Origin: Pontederia crassipes
Taxonomy: Eukaryota; Streptophyta; Magnoliopsida; Commelinales; Pontederiaceae
Assembly (NCBI GenBank): GCA_030549335.1
Contig: CM060196.1
Coordinates: 70,950,139-71,014,138, forward strand
Length of the DNA stretch: 64,000 bases
Direction of reading: 5' to 3'
A model generated the notes under the pieces. It saw only the letters and a list, made by a program, of their open reading frames with translations. It had not been told where the DNA came from and ran no database searches. The position numbers and the translations under genes are program-made. Positions within the stretch are counted from its first letter, which is position 1, and the number at the start of each line of letters is the position of its first letter. Below are positions 38,901 to 43,629 of the stretch, one piece after another.

Positions 38901-40433
38901 GTGCTCATTTTAAAGGTAGGTGCTCCCTGCACTGATACTGTATCTGGTCCTCTGAGGTGCTGCTTCTAAAATTGATATATAATTGATGTATAGGTTCCTT
39001 CAAGCCAACGATACGTACAGTTCACATATGATGGAATCGTGGAAGACCTGTCACATATCCATACTAAGCCTTTTCTGAAACCAAGAGGAAGTTCAACATC
39101 TGGGGAAAAAAGATTCGTAAAGCATAGTCTCAACTTCATAAAGATATGGAGTAGTGAAAGAGAACAAAGAAGTCGACGCACTTTGTTATCGAAACAGGTA
39201 GAAAGATACCATATGCATTCATTACATTCTTTCAGACCGAAACGATGTTTGACCAGATCTATGTATTGCACTGTTATAGGTAGTTGGTGATGTTACAGTG
39301 TGCAGCATCTGGAGGCCCCTTTGTCCTGATGGGTAATTTTCAGCTTCAACCTTTTGTTCCAAGCCTTTTAAAAAAACCTTTTTTATTTTACGCAACTTGT
39401 GGCATAGGAAAGAACTTTTTTGACATGCATTTTAGTATTCTTTGAGCATAGATTCTATTACAAGCAGGCACGAGGGATCCTCAGAGGAGAAAAATTAGAA
39501 CCGAGAACTCACGCAGTACAGACACTTAAAATTATTCAGATTTTAATAACTCATCGGTCACTGAGAGACCAAATACATTTTTTCTCCTGATATCTAGTCC
39601 CTCAGTCTATAAGAAGGAGCAATTGAACTGTTAACCTCCTGTTCATCTTCTGCTCCTTATCAAGGTCTTCCCTCAAAATTATCTTGATTTACATTAATAA
39701 AACTTGTGTTTGACAGGTATGTTTCTATTGGAGATATTGCCCACGTAGGCTCACATTCACCACATGTTGCTTCTATCTACCGCAACTCCGATGGGAACTT
39801 TGCACTTCCTCTGGGTTATGACCTGGTATGTAGCTCTAAATTTTTTGTTGGCCCCAGCTTTTGACTTATGCGCTCATGTAACCATCTGCACTGTCGAATA
39901 TGTTTGCAAAGAATTTCTGCACTGTCGAATATGTTTGCAATGAATTTTCTTGACAATCTACTTTAACAAAATTAGCAGGACTTTCCAAACACAGCAGTAC
40001 TTTATGTTCTTTCATTATGAACATTTGCCTGCCTATGGCATTGATAGTGAAGAAGCCAATTTTGTATGTGTGCGTGCAGGTTTGGAGGAACTGCGTTGAG
40101 GACTACGCTGCTCCTCTGACGATCTGGTTACCAAGAGCACCTGATGGATTTGTTGCACTTGGATGTGTAGCAGTACCCAGTTATGAGGAACCCCAGTTGG
40201 ATTCTGCATTTTGTGCGAAGGAAGGAATGACCGAGGAGACCCTATTTGAGGAGCAAATGGTGTGGAGCGCCCCTGATTCTTACCCCTGGGCATGTTACAT
40301 ATATCAAGTCAAAAGCGAAGCTCTACAGTTTATTGCATTGAGGCGGCCAAAAGAAGAGCTCGAATGGAAAGTGAGGCGAGTTTTTGATTGTACATTCCCA
40401 CAGGAATCTGAAGCTTCAGGCAGCAACAGCTGA
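1386..40433 (+). CDS. VPS13: VPS13-family intermembrane lipid-transfer protein (5' end outside window), 43 exons
   Basis: VPS13 proteins form a long hydrophobic groove that moves bulk lipid between membranes at contact sites. Conceptual splicing at GT-AG sites gives an uninterrupted frame of about 3,454 residues ending in TGA at 40431-40433. Exons: 1386-1574, 1629-1727, 1813-2304, 2392-2730, 2817-2948, 4153-4266, 4333-4517, 4619-4727, 5122-5265, 5366-5656, 6052-6714, 6795-6980, 15574-15674, 16846-17135, 17271-17355, 17435-17737, 17819-18181, 18277-18763, 18904-19067, 20953-21115, 21208-21474, 26104-26292, 27512-27554, 27919-28043, 28183-28698, 31759-32532, 32620-32693, 32762-33104, 33216-33314, 33394-33549, 33967-34148, 34236-34754, 35422-35599, 35705-35841, 36483-36609, 37287-37508, 37574-37933, 38411-38569, 38640-38915, 38994-39197, 39280-39332, 39717-39825, 40080-40433. 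From memory, family members have about 4,100-4,200 residues, so roughly 700 are upstream. The closest recalled plant relatives are Arabidopsis At4g17140/At1g48090; the exact orthologue is not settled here. Confidence 0.93.
2949..4152 (+). other. Intron 5 of the visible VPS13 exons
   Basis: A 1.2-kb AT-rich intron (GTACTG donor, CCACAG acceptor). No coding similarity or clear repeat structure was recognised. Confidence 0.6.
4153..6980 (+). CDS. VPS13 exons 6-12: middle repeat region
   Basis: Exons 4153-4266, 4333-4517, 4619-4727, 5122-5265, 5366-5656, 6052-6714 and 6795-6980. Recognisable plant VPS13 segments include EVRIVYLNRFVNE, YFMGLVPNN, DSEKWFSQSEIEGSPALKLD, NTFQWFGGDKND, DINLTVGSG, SLRDLLHQIPS, ALSNREYEI, LLYKSNTSDEGF and PRLLVALDFLLAVAEFF. 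These belong to the repetitive groove-forming middle of the protein. Exon 7 ends in phase 2 (GA) and is completed by exon 8; the others join in phase 0. The exon 11 donor is placed at 6714|6715 because the following exon resumes the frame at 6795. Confidence 0.9.
6981..8390 (+). other. First part of the 8.6-kb intron 12; AT-rich, unclassified
   Basis: No gene recognised. It contains an A-run at 7126-7138, a very AT-rich tract at about 7915-8280, and a short (AATAT)n-type microsatellite at 8233-8270. The 7305-7560 open stretch has no similarity I recognise. Confidence 0.5.
8233..8270. repeat. AATAT-type microsatellite
   Basis: Four to five head-to-tail copies of a TAATATA-like unit lie in an AT-rich intronic tract. 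Confidence 0.8.
8400..9093 (-). mobile_element. Ty1/copia retrotransposon 3' end (RNase H C-terminus, PPT, LTR)
   Basis: Minus-strand codons 9093-8788 carry the end of a copia polyprotein: KHIKVDCHFIRD followed by LADIFTKVLPKKK, the standard copia RNase H tail. Immediately downstream (minus strand) come a purine-rich tract GAGGAGAG and then an LTR start TGTTGAAAGG at 8780. The LTR continues leftward to about 8400; its far end was not fixed. Only the 3' end of the element is present, inside a VPS13 intron and antisense to the gene. Confidence 0.7.
9152..9457 (-). pseudogene. Retrotransposon gag fragment with one zinc knuckle
   Basis: Minus-strand residues include LRCYVCGGPHYARKCDKKAS, a C-x2-C-x3-H-x4-C knuckle of the kind found in plant Ty3/gypsy gag proteins, followed by an acidic tail (SASEDEEGAAHMG). 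No protease or polymerase follows. It directly adjoins the copia relic; whether the two belong to one nested structure cannot be told. Confidence 0.55.
9500..10860. other. AT-rich intronic tract, no gene seen
   Basis: Low-complexity AT-rich sequence with no long ORF on either strand and no terminal-repeat structure that I could pair. A GGTTCAAATACC string at about 9712 resembles a tRNA B box but has no convincing A box or clover-leaf. Confidence 0.5.
10865..11110. repeat. Imperfect direct duplication of about 100-bp period
   Basis: The string TCAAACTTTAGTTTATA occurs at about 10870 and again at about 10972, each followed by GTGAAATTG or ATGAAACCC and similar text. Several C/T variants of AAACTATCG follow. 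It resembles a decayed repeat common in plant introns; the class was not determined. Confidence 0.5.
11260..11990 (-). pseudogene. L1-type LINE endonuclease fragment (degenerate)
   Basis: Two minus-strand blocks in the correct order match the APE-type endonuclease of plant L1 LINEs. One is CVYSPCSISLRGALWEELRD (11757-11984), the Y-x-P-x(n)-WEEL segment. The other is ITNYRFTWRSTVEPMTRSRI followed by DGFLGS (11266-11679), the FTW...SRIDRFLxS segment near the endonuclease end. Stops and shifts separate the blocks, so it is inactive. Confidence 0.7.
11990..13010. other. Intronic sequence of probable repeat origin, unclassified
   Basis: It includes ACCTTGGGTGAATTGATGTTTTAA near 12104 and GCCGCGGAAGC near 12152, strings reminiscent of plant LTR sequences. 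No coding domain or paired terminal repeat was found. Open stretches here are short and unrecognised. Confidence 0.35.
13030..13720 (+). pseudogene. L1-type LINE C-terminal fragment (zf-RVT region)
   Basis: Plus-strand blocks in shifting frames read DGWVWLSKTFTVRSLY, then IWNSLC, then PLKIEIFFWLMWCVKILTR, then IHLFFECVVA. This is the zinc-binding region after the reverse transcriptase of plant L1 LINEs (FTVxSxY...W...PxKIxxFxWLxxxxxILTR...CxxxxExxxHLFFxC). Frame changes between blocks show decay. Confidence 0.7.
14046..14306 (-). pseudogene. LINE reverse-transcriptase C-terminal fragment
   Basis: The minus-strand text AWKKFCRPVLQGELGLPNL followed by NRALWHNGRDKSW matches the post-RT W-x-x-VCxPxxxGGLGLxNL...N.ALL segment of plant LINEs. 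The orientation is opposite to the neighbouring zf-RVT fragment, so it is probably a different insertion. Confidence 0.5.
14380..14940 (+). other. Unidentified, formerly coding-looking stretch
   Basis: Open blocks appear in different frames, for example VAVDQLDEEIVEK near 14510, then PDIEGELIYF near 14560, then a 106-residue open frame at 14611-14931. The changes of frame and charged, protein-like composition suggest a decayed coding sequence. I do not recognise the family. Confidence 0.3.
15024..15426 (+). pseudogene. Retrocopied protein phosphatase 2C 3' end ending in an RTE-derived short element
   Basis: Codons from about 15027 read DGLSKVMKNEEAVEIARKIK followed by DPQA. After a small frame change they read QLTREALNKDSKDDISCIVV then RFSA and a stop near 15173. 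This is the C-terminus of plant PP2C phosphatases (canonical DGLW, ALxRxSKDDISCIVVRF); the W of DGLW is Ser here. About 55 bp of 3'UTR-like sequence is followed by the RTE-derived element 15233-15428. The whole unit is bounded by TGCCCTCTCGAAA at 15011-15023 and 15427-15439, consistent with a 13-bp target-site duplication. It is therefore read as one retroposed unit; it is 5'-truncated and non-functional. Confidence 0.7.
15233..15428 (+). mobile_element. SINE-like RTE-derived short element (plus copy)
   Basis: It starts with AACTCCGCCTATATTTTATA, the same 5' end as the full RTE LINE. It follows that LINE through GGATCAACGAATATATT, then switches to CGGAATGACGTCGTATG and ATCCATGAGCCGACCCC from the LINE 3' end, and finishes in (TTG)n. 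About 3 kb of LINE ORF is missing. It forms the 3' end of the PP2C retrocopy described separately. Confidence 0.85.
15574..17737 (+). CDS. VPS13 exons 13-16: end of groove plus two Vps62-like modules
   Basis: Exons 15574-15674, 16846-17135, 17271-17355 and 17435-17737. Exon 13 follows an 8.6-kb intron and restores the family reading (AIGSELTFYNSSKGV). Exon 14 contains TLGFTVESNGIRVLEPFDT and KALVVCSQFNK. Exons 15 and 16 each carry a W-x-P-x-A-P-x-G-phi-x-phi-G motif (YAFWRPQAPSGFAVLGD; SIWFPVAPNGYVAIGC), the core of the Vps62/DUF946-type beta module of plant VPS13 proteins. Split codons at 15674/16846, 17135/17271, 17355/17435 and 17737/17819 all resolve to family-consistent residues. Confidence 0.9.
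15675..16845 (+). other. Intron 13
   Basis: A 1.17-kb AT-rich intron with no recognisable gene or repeat family. Confidence 0.6.
17819..21474 (+). CDS. VPS13 exons 17-21: two further Vps62-like modules and linker to C2-like region
   Basis: Exons 17819-18181, 18277-18763, 18904-19067, 20953-21115 and 21208-21474. Exon 17 has SIWRPVAPPGMVFLGD and exon 18 has SFWLPQAPPGFVALGC, the third and fourth W-x-P-x-(A/P)-P-x-G modules. Exons 19-21 read VPLFNVSLDMISYSLHGRK, DLNAPGASTQVRIT and YIVPQNKLGQDIYIRATG, typical VPS13 beta-sheet segments. Exon 21 ends at GAG|GTAAGA and is followed by a 4.6-kb intron that contains a hAT-like MITE and a full-length RTE LINE. Confidence 0.9.
19068..20952 (+). other. 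Intron 19
   Basis: A 1.9-kb AT-rich intron. A segment near 20230-20420 (CCCGTTTGGCTTGGGAGAG and AACCAAACCACA) may be a decayed MITE, but I could not pair its ends. No coding similarity was seen. Confidence 0.5.
21534..22060. mobile_element. hAT-like MITE with GGGGTGAGCA terminal inverted repeats
   Basis: Terminal inverted repeats GGGGTGAGCA (21534-21543) and TGCTCACCCC (22051-22060) bound a 527-bp element. Its ends are GC-rich, with many CCGGGACCGGG-type palindromic blocks, and its core is very AT-rich (about 21670-21900). The ends and composition match the abundant GGGGTGAGCA hAT-type non-autonomous elements of plants. There is no transposase ORF, and an 8-bp target duplication is not convincing. 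Confidence 0.75.
22652..25820 (+). mobile_element. Full-length RTE-type non-LTR retrotransposon (LINE)
   Basis: The element runs from AACTCCGCCTATATTTTATA to ATAAGGCTTTG(TTG)n. It is flanked by a perfect 14-bp target-site duplication GACGTGCAGAGAAA (22638-22651 and 25821-25834). It has a short 5' leader, one large ORF, almost no 3'UTR and a TTG-repeat tail instead of poly(A), which is the layout of the RTE clade. It sits in VPS13 intron 21 in the sense orientation, inside an older MITE. Perfect duplications and an open ORF suggest a recent insertion. Confidence 0.92.
22735..25794 (+). CDS. RTE LINE polyprotein: AP endonuclease plus reverse transcriptase
   Basis: A 1,019-residue uninterrupted ORF from ATG 22735; an in-frame GTG at 22705 could extend it but has no support. 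The N-terminal endonuclease (about residues 75-320) shows GSWNIGTLNGK, CLQETRW, ISAYAPQVG, YIGGDLNGHVG and SQIDFFLIR, with TQHRLLVLD where many APE-type enzymes have SDH. The reverse transcriptase (about 550-830) shows NYRGIKLMSHTMKLWEKVIE, RQFGFMPGRST, AFIDLEKAYDRVPR, GLHQGSALSPYLFNLVIDAI and the catalytic FADD (CMLFADDIVLL). The C-terminal part includes RMLRWMCGHTRLDKIRN and RGRGRPRRT, typical of plant RTE. All catalytic blocks are present, so it could be active. Confidence 0.93.
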   Translation: MSNLMNMDQRIYCVNARSLPVSNALYSSGTVIREQEPLHPRLNAVLNEQGLPHSNGRRRLKKLVHETKVRLGSWNIGTLNGKRLEVAQVMDQRKISILCLQETRWVGEGSKEIRLNGSKLWYTGKVNGRNGVGIIADAEWRKNVVEVKRIEDRIISVKVIVGKETMNIISAYAPQVGAESHLKEKFWADMEGLIESIPTTEKVYIGGDLNGHVGKEAGPHARVHGGFGFGELNEEGQTIIDFSLAYDLKIINTCFRKREEHLITYKSGTHRSQIDFFLIRNIDKRRCTNCKVIPGHGVTTQHRLLVLDMQIKCIKPKSRTVFDRKIKWWQLKGEKRETFRSKLLEESVWELEGDASIMWKNVAKKVEMVAKAILGESKGFGPRDKETWWWNEEVQEKVRNKKNCFKAIHLDNSSDNWEKYRLAKREAKKAVSDARAKAYEGFYKELGTKAGEQRIYKIARNKEKESRDLDQVRCIKNEVGKVLVTEGDIKNRWEEYFYKLFNDGCEGSRCDLEDLTVSECELNRSFYRRIRGSEVSEALKKMENGKAVGPDGIPIEVWKCLGEKGVLWLCKLFNEILRSKKMPDDWRLSTLVPIYKNKGDIQNCANYRGIKLMSHTMKLWEKVIEHRLRMETSISERQFGFMPGRSTTEAIYLLRGMMEKYRSRRRDLHMAFIDLEKAYDRVPRDVLWKALQKKRVNVAYIKVIQDMYDGALTRVRTPGGETNEFPIGIGLHQGSALSPYLFNLVIDAITESITEEVPKCMLFADDIVLLADSRKEINTKLEIWRNTLESKGFRLSRNKTEYMHSNFTNKQLRDDLKVRLGEDIIPQVTKFKYLGSIVRQDGEIDDDVNHRIQAGWCKWRKATGVLCDRKVPNKVKGKFYRTAIRPAVLYGSECWAMKGQHERKVGVAEMRMLRWMCGHTRLDKIRNDHIRERVGVAPISEKMVENRLRWFGHVQRRSLDAPVRRVDQIIWSPIKRGRGRPRRTLGELIEQDLLVNNIPKGLVTNRAEWRRMIHVADPT
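26104..28043 (+). CDS. VPS13 exons 22-24: C2-like domain
   Basis: Exons 26104-26292, 27512-27554 (only 43 bp) and 27919-28043. The joined product reads as a C2-type beta sandwich: VTVAEGIGSHECMLAVRL, then TVVWDEIFFFKV, then MVEFIVTDLGRDEPIGSYS. The xWDExFxFxV and VxDxGxxxxIG signatures are those of C2 domains, which bind membranes, often with calcium. Arabidopsis homologues are annotated as calcium-dependent lipid-binding proteins. Calcium dependence here is not demonstrated. The 43-bp microexon 23 is supported by phase (it ends in phase 1) and by the continuity of the strand across it. Confidence 0.85.
26293..27511 (+). other. Intron 22
   Basis: A 1.2-kb AT-rich intron. Two similar T-rich strings (CAATTTTGTTCCTCTTCAGT about 27001 and CGATTTTGTTCCTCTTTAAT about 27064) form a short duplication. 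No gene seen. Confidence 0.55.
27656..27837. repeat. 91-bp tandem duplication in intron 23
   Basis: TTTCACGCTTTTTGCAGTCA begins at 27656 and recurs as TTTCACGCTTTTTCCAGTCA at 27747. The following ~70 bases (TTGATGAGGTTTTATCACTT, then TAGTCCAATGTGTAT) match at nearly every position. Two copies only. Confidence 0.9.
28183..32532 (+). CDS. VPS13 exons 25-26: start of SHR-BD/VAB region and a dysferlin-like motif
   Basis: Exons 28183-28698 and 31759-32532 are separated by a 3.1-kb intron with a gypsy fragment. Exon 25 opens with GRIRCAVLVQSR and continues with EGPWTNVRLNYAAATACW and YVNIRSLVSVTNKTD, the beginning of the VPS13 SHR-BD (DUF1162, Vps13 adaptor-binding) region that recruits the protein to membranes in yeast. 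Exon 26 has GWEWIDDWHVD followed by DGWVYALDVEHLKWPD and NHARERKWIRHRKYV; the spaced W/R pattern matches dysferlin-type DysF motifs. Confidence 0.88.
28699..31758 (+). other. Intron 25, 3.1 kb, with a gypsy fragment
   Basis: AT-rich except for the minus-strand gypsy relic at 29468-30660 and a degenerate (TG)n tract at about 30985-31040. A T-rich polypyrimidine stretch precedes position 31500. No host gene seen. Confidence 0.6.
29468..30660 (-). pseudogene. Ty3/gypsy 5' fragment: PBS-like site and gag zinc knuckle
   Basis: On the minus strand a TTGGTACCAGAACA string (about 30644-30657) resembles the initiator-Met tRNA primer-binding site with two mismatches. It is followed by an open, Ser/Ala-rich stretch and ends in RLARGLCFRCNAKFSQGHHC (29866-29790). 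GLCxxCxxKxxxGHxC is the gag knuckle of chromovirus-type Ty3/gypsy elements. No protease or reverse transcriptase is left. It is antisense to VPS13. Confidence 0.6.
32620..36609 (+). CDS. VPS13 exons 27-35: SHR-BD/VAB core and following C-terminal segments
   Basis: Exons 32620-32693, 32762-33104, 33216-33314, 33394-33549, 33967-34148, 34236-34754, 35422-35599, 35705-35841 and 36483-36609. Key segments: RIYAPYWISSARCPPLTYKI (the conserved APYWI-type VPS13 motif), GPVKDLSPLGDM, VINIRPFMTFTNRIGQDLFI, ELGVVGVSLIDHKPREVLYL (hallmark of the VPS13 C-terminal half), CGQLQLDNQLPLTVMPVLL and a WWxLNIHEPVIWALFEFYKN-like segment. All split codons (AG/A, AG/A, AG/G, GG/A) resolve correctly. Confidence 0.9.
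37287..37933 (+). CDS. VPS13 exons 36-37: VPS13_C / ATG2-like C-terminal helices
   Basis: Exons 37287-37508 and 37574-37933. They encode NPFHLIFSVDVLGMTKSTL, LSKGFAELSTDGQF, VWSRRITGV and the glycine-rich amphipathic segment EAFAQGVAFGVSGVVKKPVE ... GFLGLAYGLGRAFLGFVAQP ... DFVSLTVDGIGAS. This is the ATG2-homologous C-terminal region that packs on target membranes. The exon 36 acceptor was set at 37286 by fit to the family reading (KIQ|VHLRKVMH); 81 bp upstream of it are also open in frame (see findings). Confidence 0.92.
37975..38048. repeat. 36-bp tandem duplication in intron 37
   Basis: TTGGGACACATATTGGAGAG plus the following AATAGATAAGAAAAT is repeated immediately at 38011 with two substitutions. 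Confidence 0.9.
38411..39197 (+). CDS. VPS13 exons 38-40: PH-like domain
   Basis: Exons 38411-38569, 38640-38915 and 38994-39197. They read YYEDHFIVHNQRIVLTTNKR and VMLLQC, then CKILWDVPWDELLALEL and SHLIIHLKNFRR. This is the C-terminal PH-like fold of VPS13, in which the N/K-R turn followed by a hydrophobic strand and the WDVPWxELxALE segment are conserved among plants. Exon 40 ends with a basic stretch (SSEREQRSRRTLL). The domain probably binds phosphoinositide or a membrane partner; this is family inference. Confidence 0.88.
39280..40433 (+). CDS. VPS13 exons 41-43: terminal Vps62-like modules and stop
   Basis: Exons 39280-39332, 39717-39825 and 40080-40433. Two more W-x-P motifs occur: SIWRPLCPDGYVSIGD across exons 41-42 and TIWLPRAPDGFVALGC in exon 43. 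The protein then ends with VWSAPDSYPWACYIYQVKSE and a short variable tail before TGA (40431-40433). Exon 43 starts after GTGCAG at 40079. This terminal exon and its 3' flank are the source sequence of the degenerate tandem array at 58772-63030. Confidence 0.92.
39885..39946. repeat. 31-bp tandem duplication in intron 42
   Basis: TCTGCACTGTCGAATATGTT and its following 11 bases recur head-to-tail starting at 39916, with one mismatch. Confidence 0.9.
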
Positions 40434-41100
40434 AATTGTGGAACAAAATATTGGGAAGATGTTTTAGAAGGAAGAGAAGGAATTGAGCTCATAAAAGCAA
40501 TATGAGCATTTTCGTCCTTAGCAGTGTGCACTTACTCTTGACATTCTGATACGCCCTTGTTGGGTGAACTCTGTGTGTGTGTATTTTTCTTATAGGTCGG
40601 CTCCATTTACAGGATATCGAGTTTTTCAGTTTCTTTGATGGTAATCATTGTAAATACAACTTTTGACAAAATGCATGTTATGTTGTATCCAGTTTGTGTA
40701 GCTGAATTTAATCGTTTTTTGTGTGTTAGCCCAATAATTTGTTACATCATGGAGAAAAATCACGGAATTTAATGGAGGCTTTTGTAAGTTACTATAGATG
40801 CATTAAGATGTACTGACGAGGAAAAGCAAAACAAAAAAACAAAAAAGGAAGGAAAAGGATTTGGGCTCATTTCGTGGTTCTAATTATTAAGTAATTCATC
40901 CACGTCAATGTTTTAAACTTTTTTCATCTTCTGATCAACTTCATCGACTTCTATATTATTTAAGTTCATTTATTTTTTATATAAATGCAACTTAAGTTTA
41001 TTACATTAAATAAATCTTATGAGAGGCCTTGTGACCATATATTCTCCATTTTGATGTCACAATAGAAAAAGAAATAAAGAAAATTAGTGGAGGGCCAACA
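40434..41100 (+). other. VPS13 3' flank: probable 3'UTR and downstream sequence
   Basis: Non-coding sequence after the stop. The 3'UTR probably runs to about 40700-40750, where T-rich near-upstream elements (TTTTTTGTGTGTTAG) occur; no perfect AATAAA was found there, so the cleavage site is uncertain. Homology to the downstream array covers blocks at about 40433-40470 and 40670-41095. Homology stops near 41100, which marks the edge of the transposon block. Confidence 0.55.
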
Positions 41101-41297
41101 AATCACCCGAATATATTTAGGAACTCCTTAAACATGTTCAAACCCTTTTTTTCCACCAAATAATCTAATATCCCATCACATCTTCTCCAAAAAAACTTAT
41201 TGACACACATTTGAAAACATGTACGTACTTCCCTATCTCTAATATAATAATAAGAATAAATGGCATATTTGGAAACAAAAGCTATACAATTTAAAAA
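41101..41297. other. Short tract between VPS13 flank homology and the Athila LTR
   Basis: About 200 bp without similarity to the array unit or to the right LTR. It may be a target remnant or a deletion scar at the truncated left end of the Athila element. Confidence 0.4.
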
Positions 41298-42732
41298 TAC
41301 GTAAAGATCGAATTCCCTTTCGTAAAATGATGTAAACAAATTTTAAAAGTTTATAATTCCAACTATACTTTTCAGGTTGCAAGTATACAATAGTCATTGT
41401 CGTATAGACTGGGGTCGATCTGCAGGGAGAGAATTTAAATTATATTTCACAAACATTGCCAAAAAAATGTTGTGAATTAAAAAGGAGCGACTAAAAGAAG
41501 TAAATGGCCAAGAAATAAGAATGTATTTTGCGTTTTAGATTTTGTAGTTTGTTTGTTATTTTCGTTAAAAAGCTCGAATAAGTATCGTCGCTAAATCAGT
41601 ATGTAAAAACAGAGGCACGAGGGATCATTCTCATTGGGGAACTCGGCGAACAGATATTGTTTCCTTTAAGATTATATTCGGATGATGATACTTAGTCGGT
41701 ATTTTTCATTCTCATGAAAGATAGCCTTAGGTTCTCCTACTCTCGTATTCGAACCGAGTCAATTCACTAGCAGGTGATATCAGATTAGAAGTTCGTAAAA
41801 ACCTTCTCTTGATTCGTTCTACATAAGGAATTAAAAATAGTTACGGCTCTTCTTCTCTACAATTATGCTAACCTATCCGCTCACAGTATGCTTGTGATCG
41901 ACATATGCTCCCTTCTCAGGGAAATTATCGCGTGAAGAAGAACTTGCTATCACAATGTTCACAGGAATAATATTAAGATCAAACATCATGAAAGCTCATC
42001 ATCCGAAATCGAGTAAAAATATCAAACTGAGTATAAATTCATCAAATGATCCCTCAGCCTCAAATGTTGATTAGTTAAATATAATGAACTTAAACTTCAA
42101 GCTAATAGAAAAGTTAATACAGCAAGATAACGTGCGAAAATGAAGGCGTAAACTAAAATGAATGTTCATCCTGCTTCGTCGGAATGACCGAAGATGATCT
42201 TCTCCTCATTGCCTCCAAGCTCTTTCCCTCACTTCCTATCTGGTTTTCTTTCGTCCAACCCCCAACGCGTCCTCCTTGCTTTTGCTTTTTAATACCCTCT
42301 TTACTCTGGTTTTCTCACCTTCCGATTTTCACCACATGTCTTTACTAATCCTTTTAATCGTTTGATCTTCGACAGGTGTCCATATGAGGATTTGTCCTTT
42401 TGATTCCCTATGATCTCATCAGACAGTATATGCAGATGGTGCCACCTGTCTTGTGGTCCAGATAAATCTAATTAGGCTACGCGCTCCCCCTTTTTGCCGC
42501 GTTTGTTTGTCTTGCCGATCATCCGATGGGGATCGCCTGCATCTGTGCGACAAATTAGGGAATTACAAGTAGAAATAAGGGGAATATATAAATGTAGGCT
42601 GAAAATTGATCAGATGGCTTGGAACGTTGGAAAAAGAGGTAAATGCATGTAGTGTAAATTGTTTTACATTCATTATCAGAGAAAATGTGGGGCTTTTTTC
42701 ATATTAAAATGGGTATAAAATACAAGCCATCA
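41298..42732 (-). repeat. 3' LTR of the Athila-type element
   Basis: Direct repeat of 51503-54544 (without the CACTA insertion), with frequent substitutions and small indels; for example TCGAATTCCCTTTCG, GTCATTGTCGTATAGACT and CTCAGCCTCAAATGTTGATT are shared. It ends ATACAAGCCATCA (minus strand TGATGGCTTGTAT). The terminal TGCTGTG end seen in the right LTR is missing here. Confidence 0.9.
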
Positions 42733-42750
42733 GAATTCTCCCAAACTTAA
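42733..42750 (-). other. Polypurine tract of the Athila-type element
   Basis: Minus-strand AAGTTTGGGAGAATTC lies directly before the LTR start TGATGG. It is a purine-rich primer site for plus-strand synthesis in the expected position. Confidence 0.65.
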
Positions 42751-43629
42751 GTCCTTGCTTGTCCTCAAGCAAAAAGTTAGAGATTTAGAGCAGGGTATTC
42801 AGCAAGAATTGGCCACACGAGTAAAAGAAGTAGCTGCGACAACAAGGAACTCCTTATGTATAACAATTAAGACATTGAAGAAATGATTCTAAGGGCGGTT
42901 TCTACTTCCCCCATCGCATCCTTCCCAAGATTTCTATTGCAGATCTCTCTAGACTTAAGTATCCATTTCATGGTTTAGACATACAGTTATTCCAAAATTC
43001 ATTTCATTCACAATTTACTTTCACTTTTTTCCCCTTTTTCTTTTCTTTTAAATTTCCCCCAAACTTAGAGTAAGAGTGAAATGAAAATATGCTCAACAGC
43101 TCTTTAATTATACATAGTGGTCGTGAATATTTCATGCAGCAGGCTCAAGAGATTTTCGAAAAATATTTTTACTCCTGATACTCTAACTTTAAGTTGGGGT
43201 ACGGGATTTTTTTGGTTTTCAGCTTTATGCAATTTCACTTATATTTCACTTTACTTTTTGGGAATTTTAAAACTACAGTTACTTGTAGATGCTTAAGACT
43301 AGAGAATTGATAGCATGTTCCGGATGGATAATCATTACTTTGACTAGACCTGGAGTGTTCTATTTACTTTGGCAATTCTCAGTGAAGGGGTGTCTAAATC
43401 ATGTTACTCACATAAACTTGTGTCAGTAGCTAATCAATTCTTCATGCTCTCTAACTATTTCTTGGAGGGTTTTGCAATTATCTCAATAATGGAAAAAAAT
43501 TTCAAGCAAGTACTTTTAACCCGAGAGAAATATCCTTTGATAATTGTGTGCGGTGAGGGGCTATTCAGTTCATGAGGGTCCAAAATCCAAAATCAGATGA
43601 TGATGCCAACAACAAAATAATTGTATGGT

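Larger units (their letters stand above)
33550..39716 (+). other. Other introns longer than 300 bp in the 3' half of VPS13
   Basis: Introns 33550-33966, 34755-35421, 35842-36482, 36610-37286, 37934-38410 and 39333-39716 are AT-rich and contain no recognisable gene. Small local duplications lie at 36095/36137 (AACAATAAGTAGGGTTTGC), 37975/38011 (36-bp unit) and, in the next intron, 39885/39916 (31-bp unit). Confidence 0.6.

Noticed and set aside
40017..40079. Extension of the last VPS13 exon to an ATG at 40017
   Set aside because: The preceding TGCGTGCAG is a clear acceptor, and phase-0 joining from exon 42 (39825) gives the family sequence.
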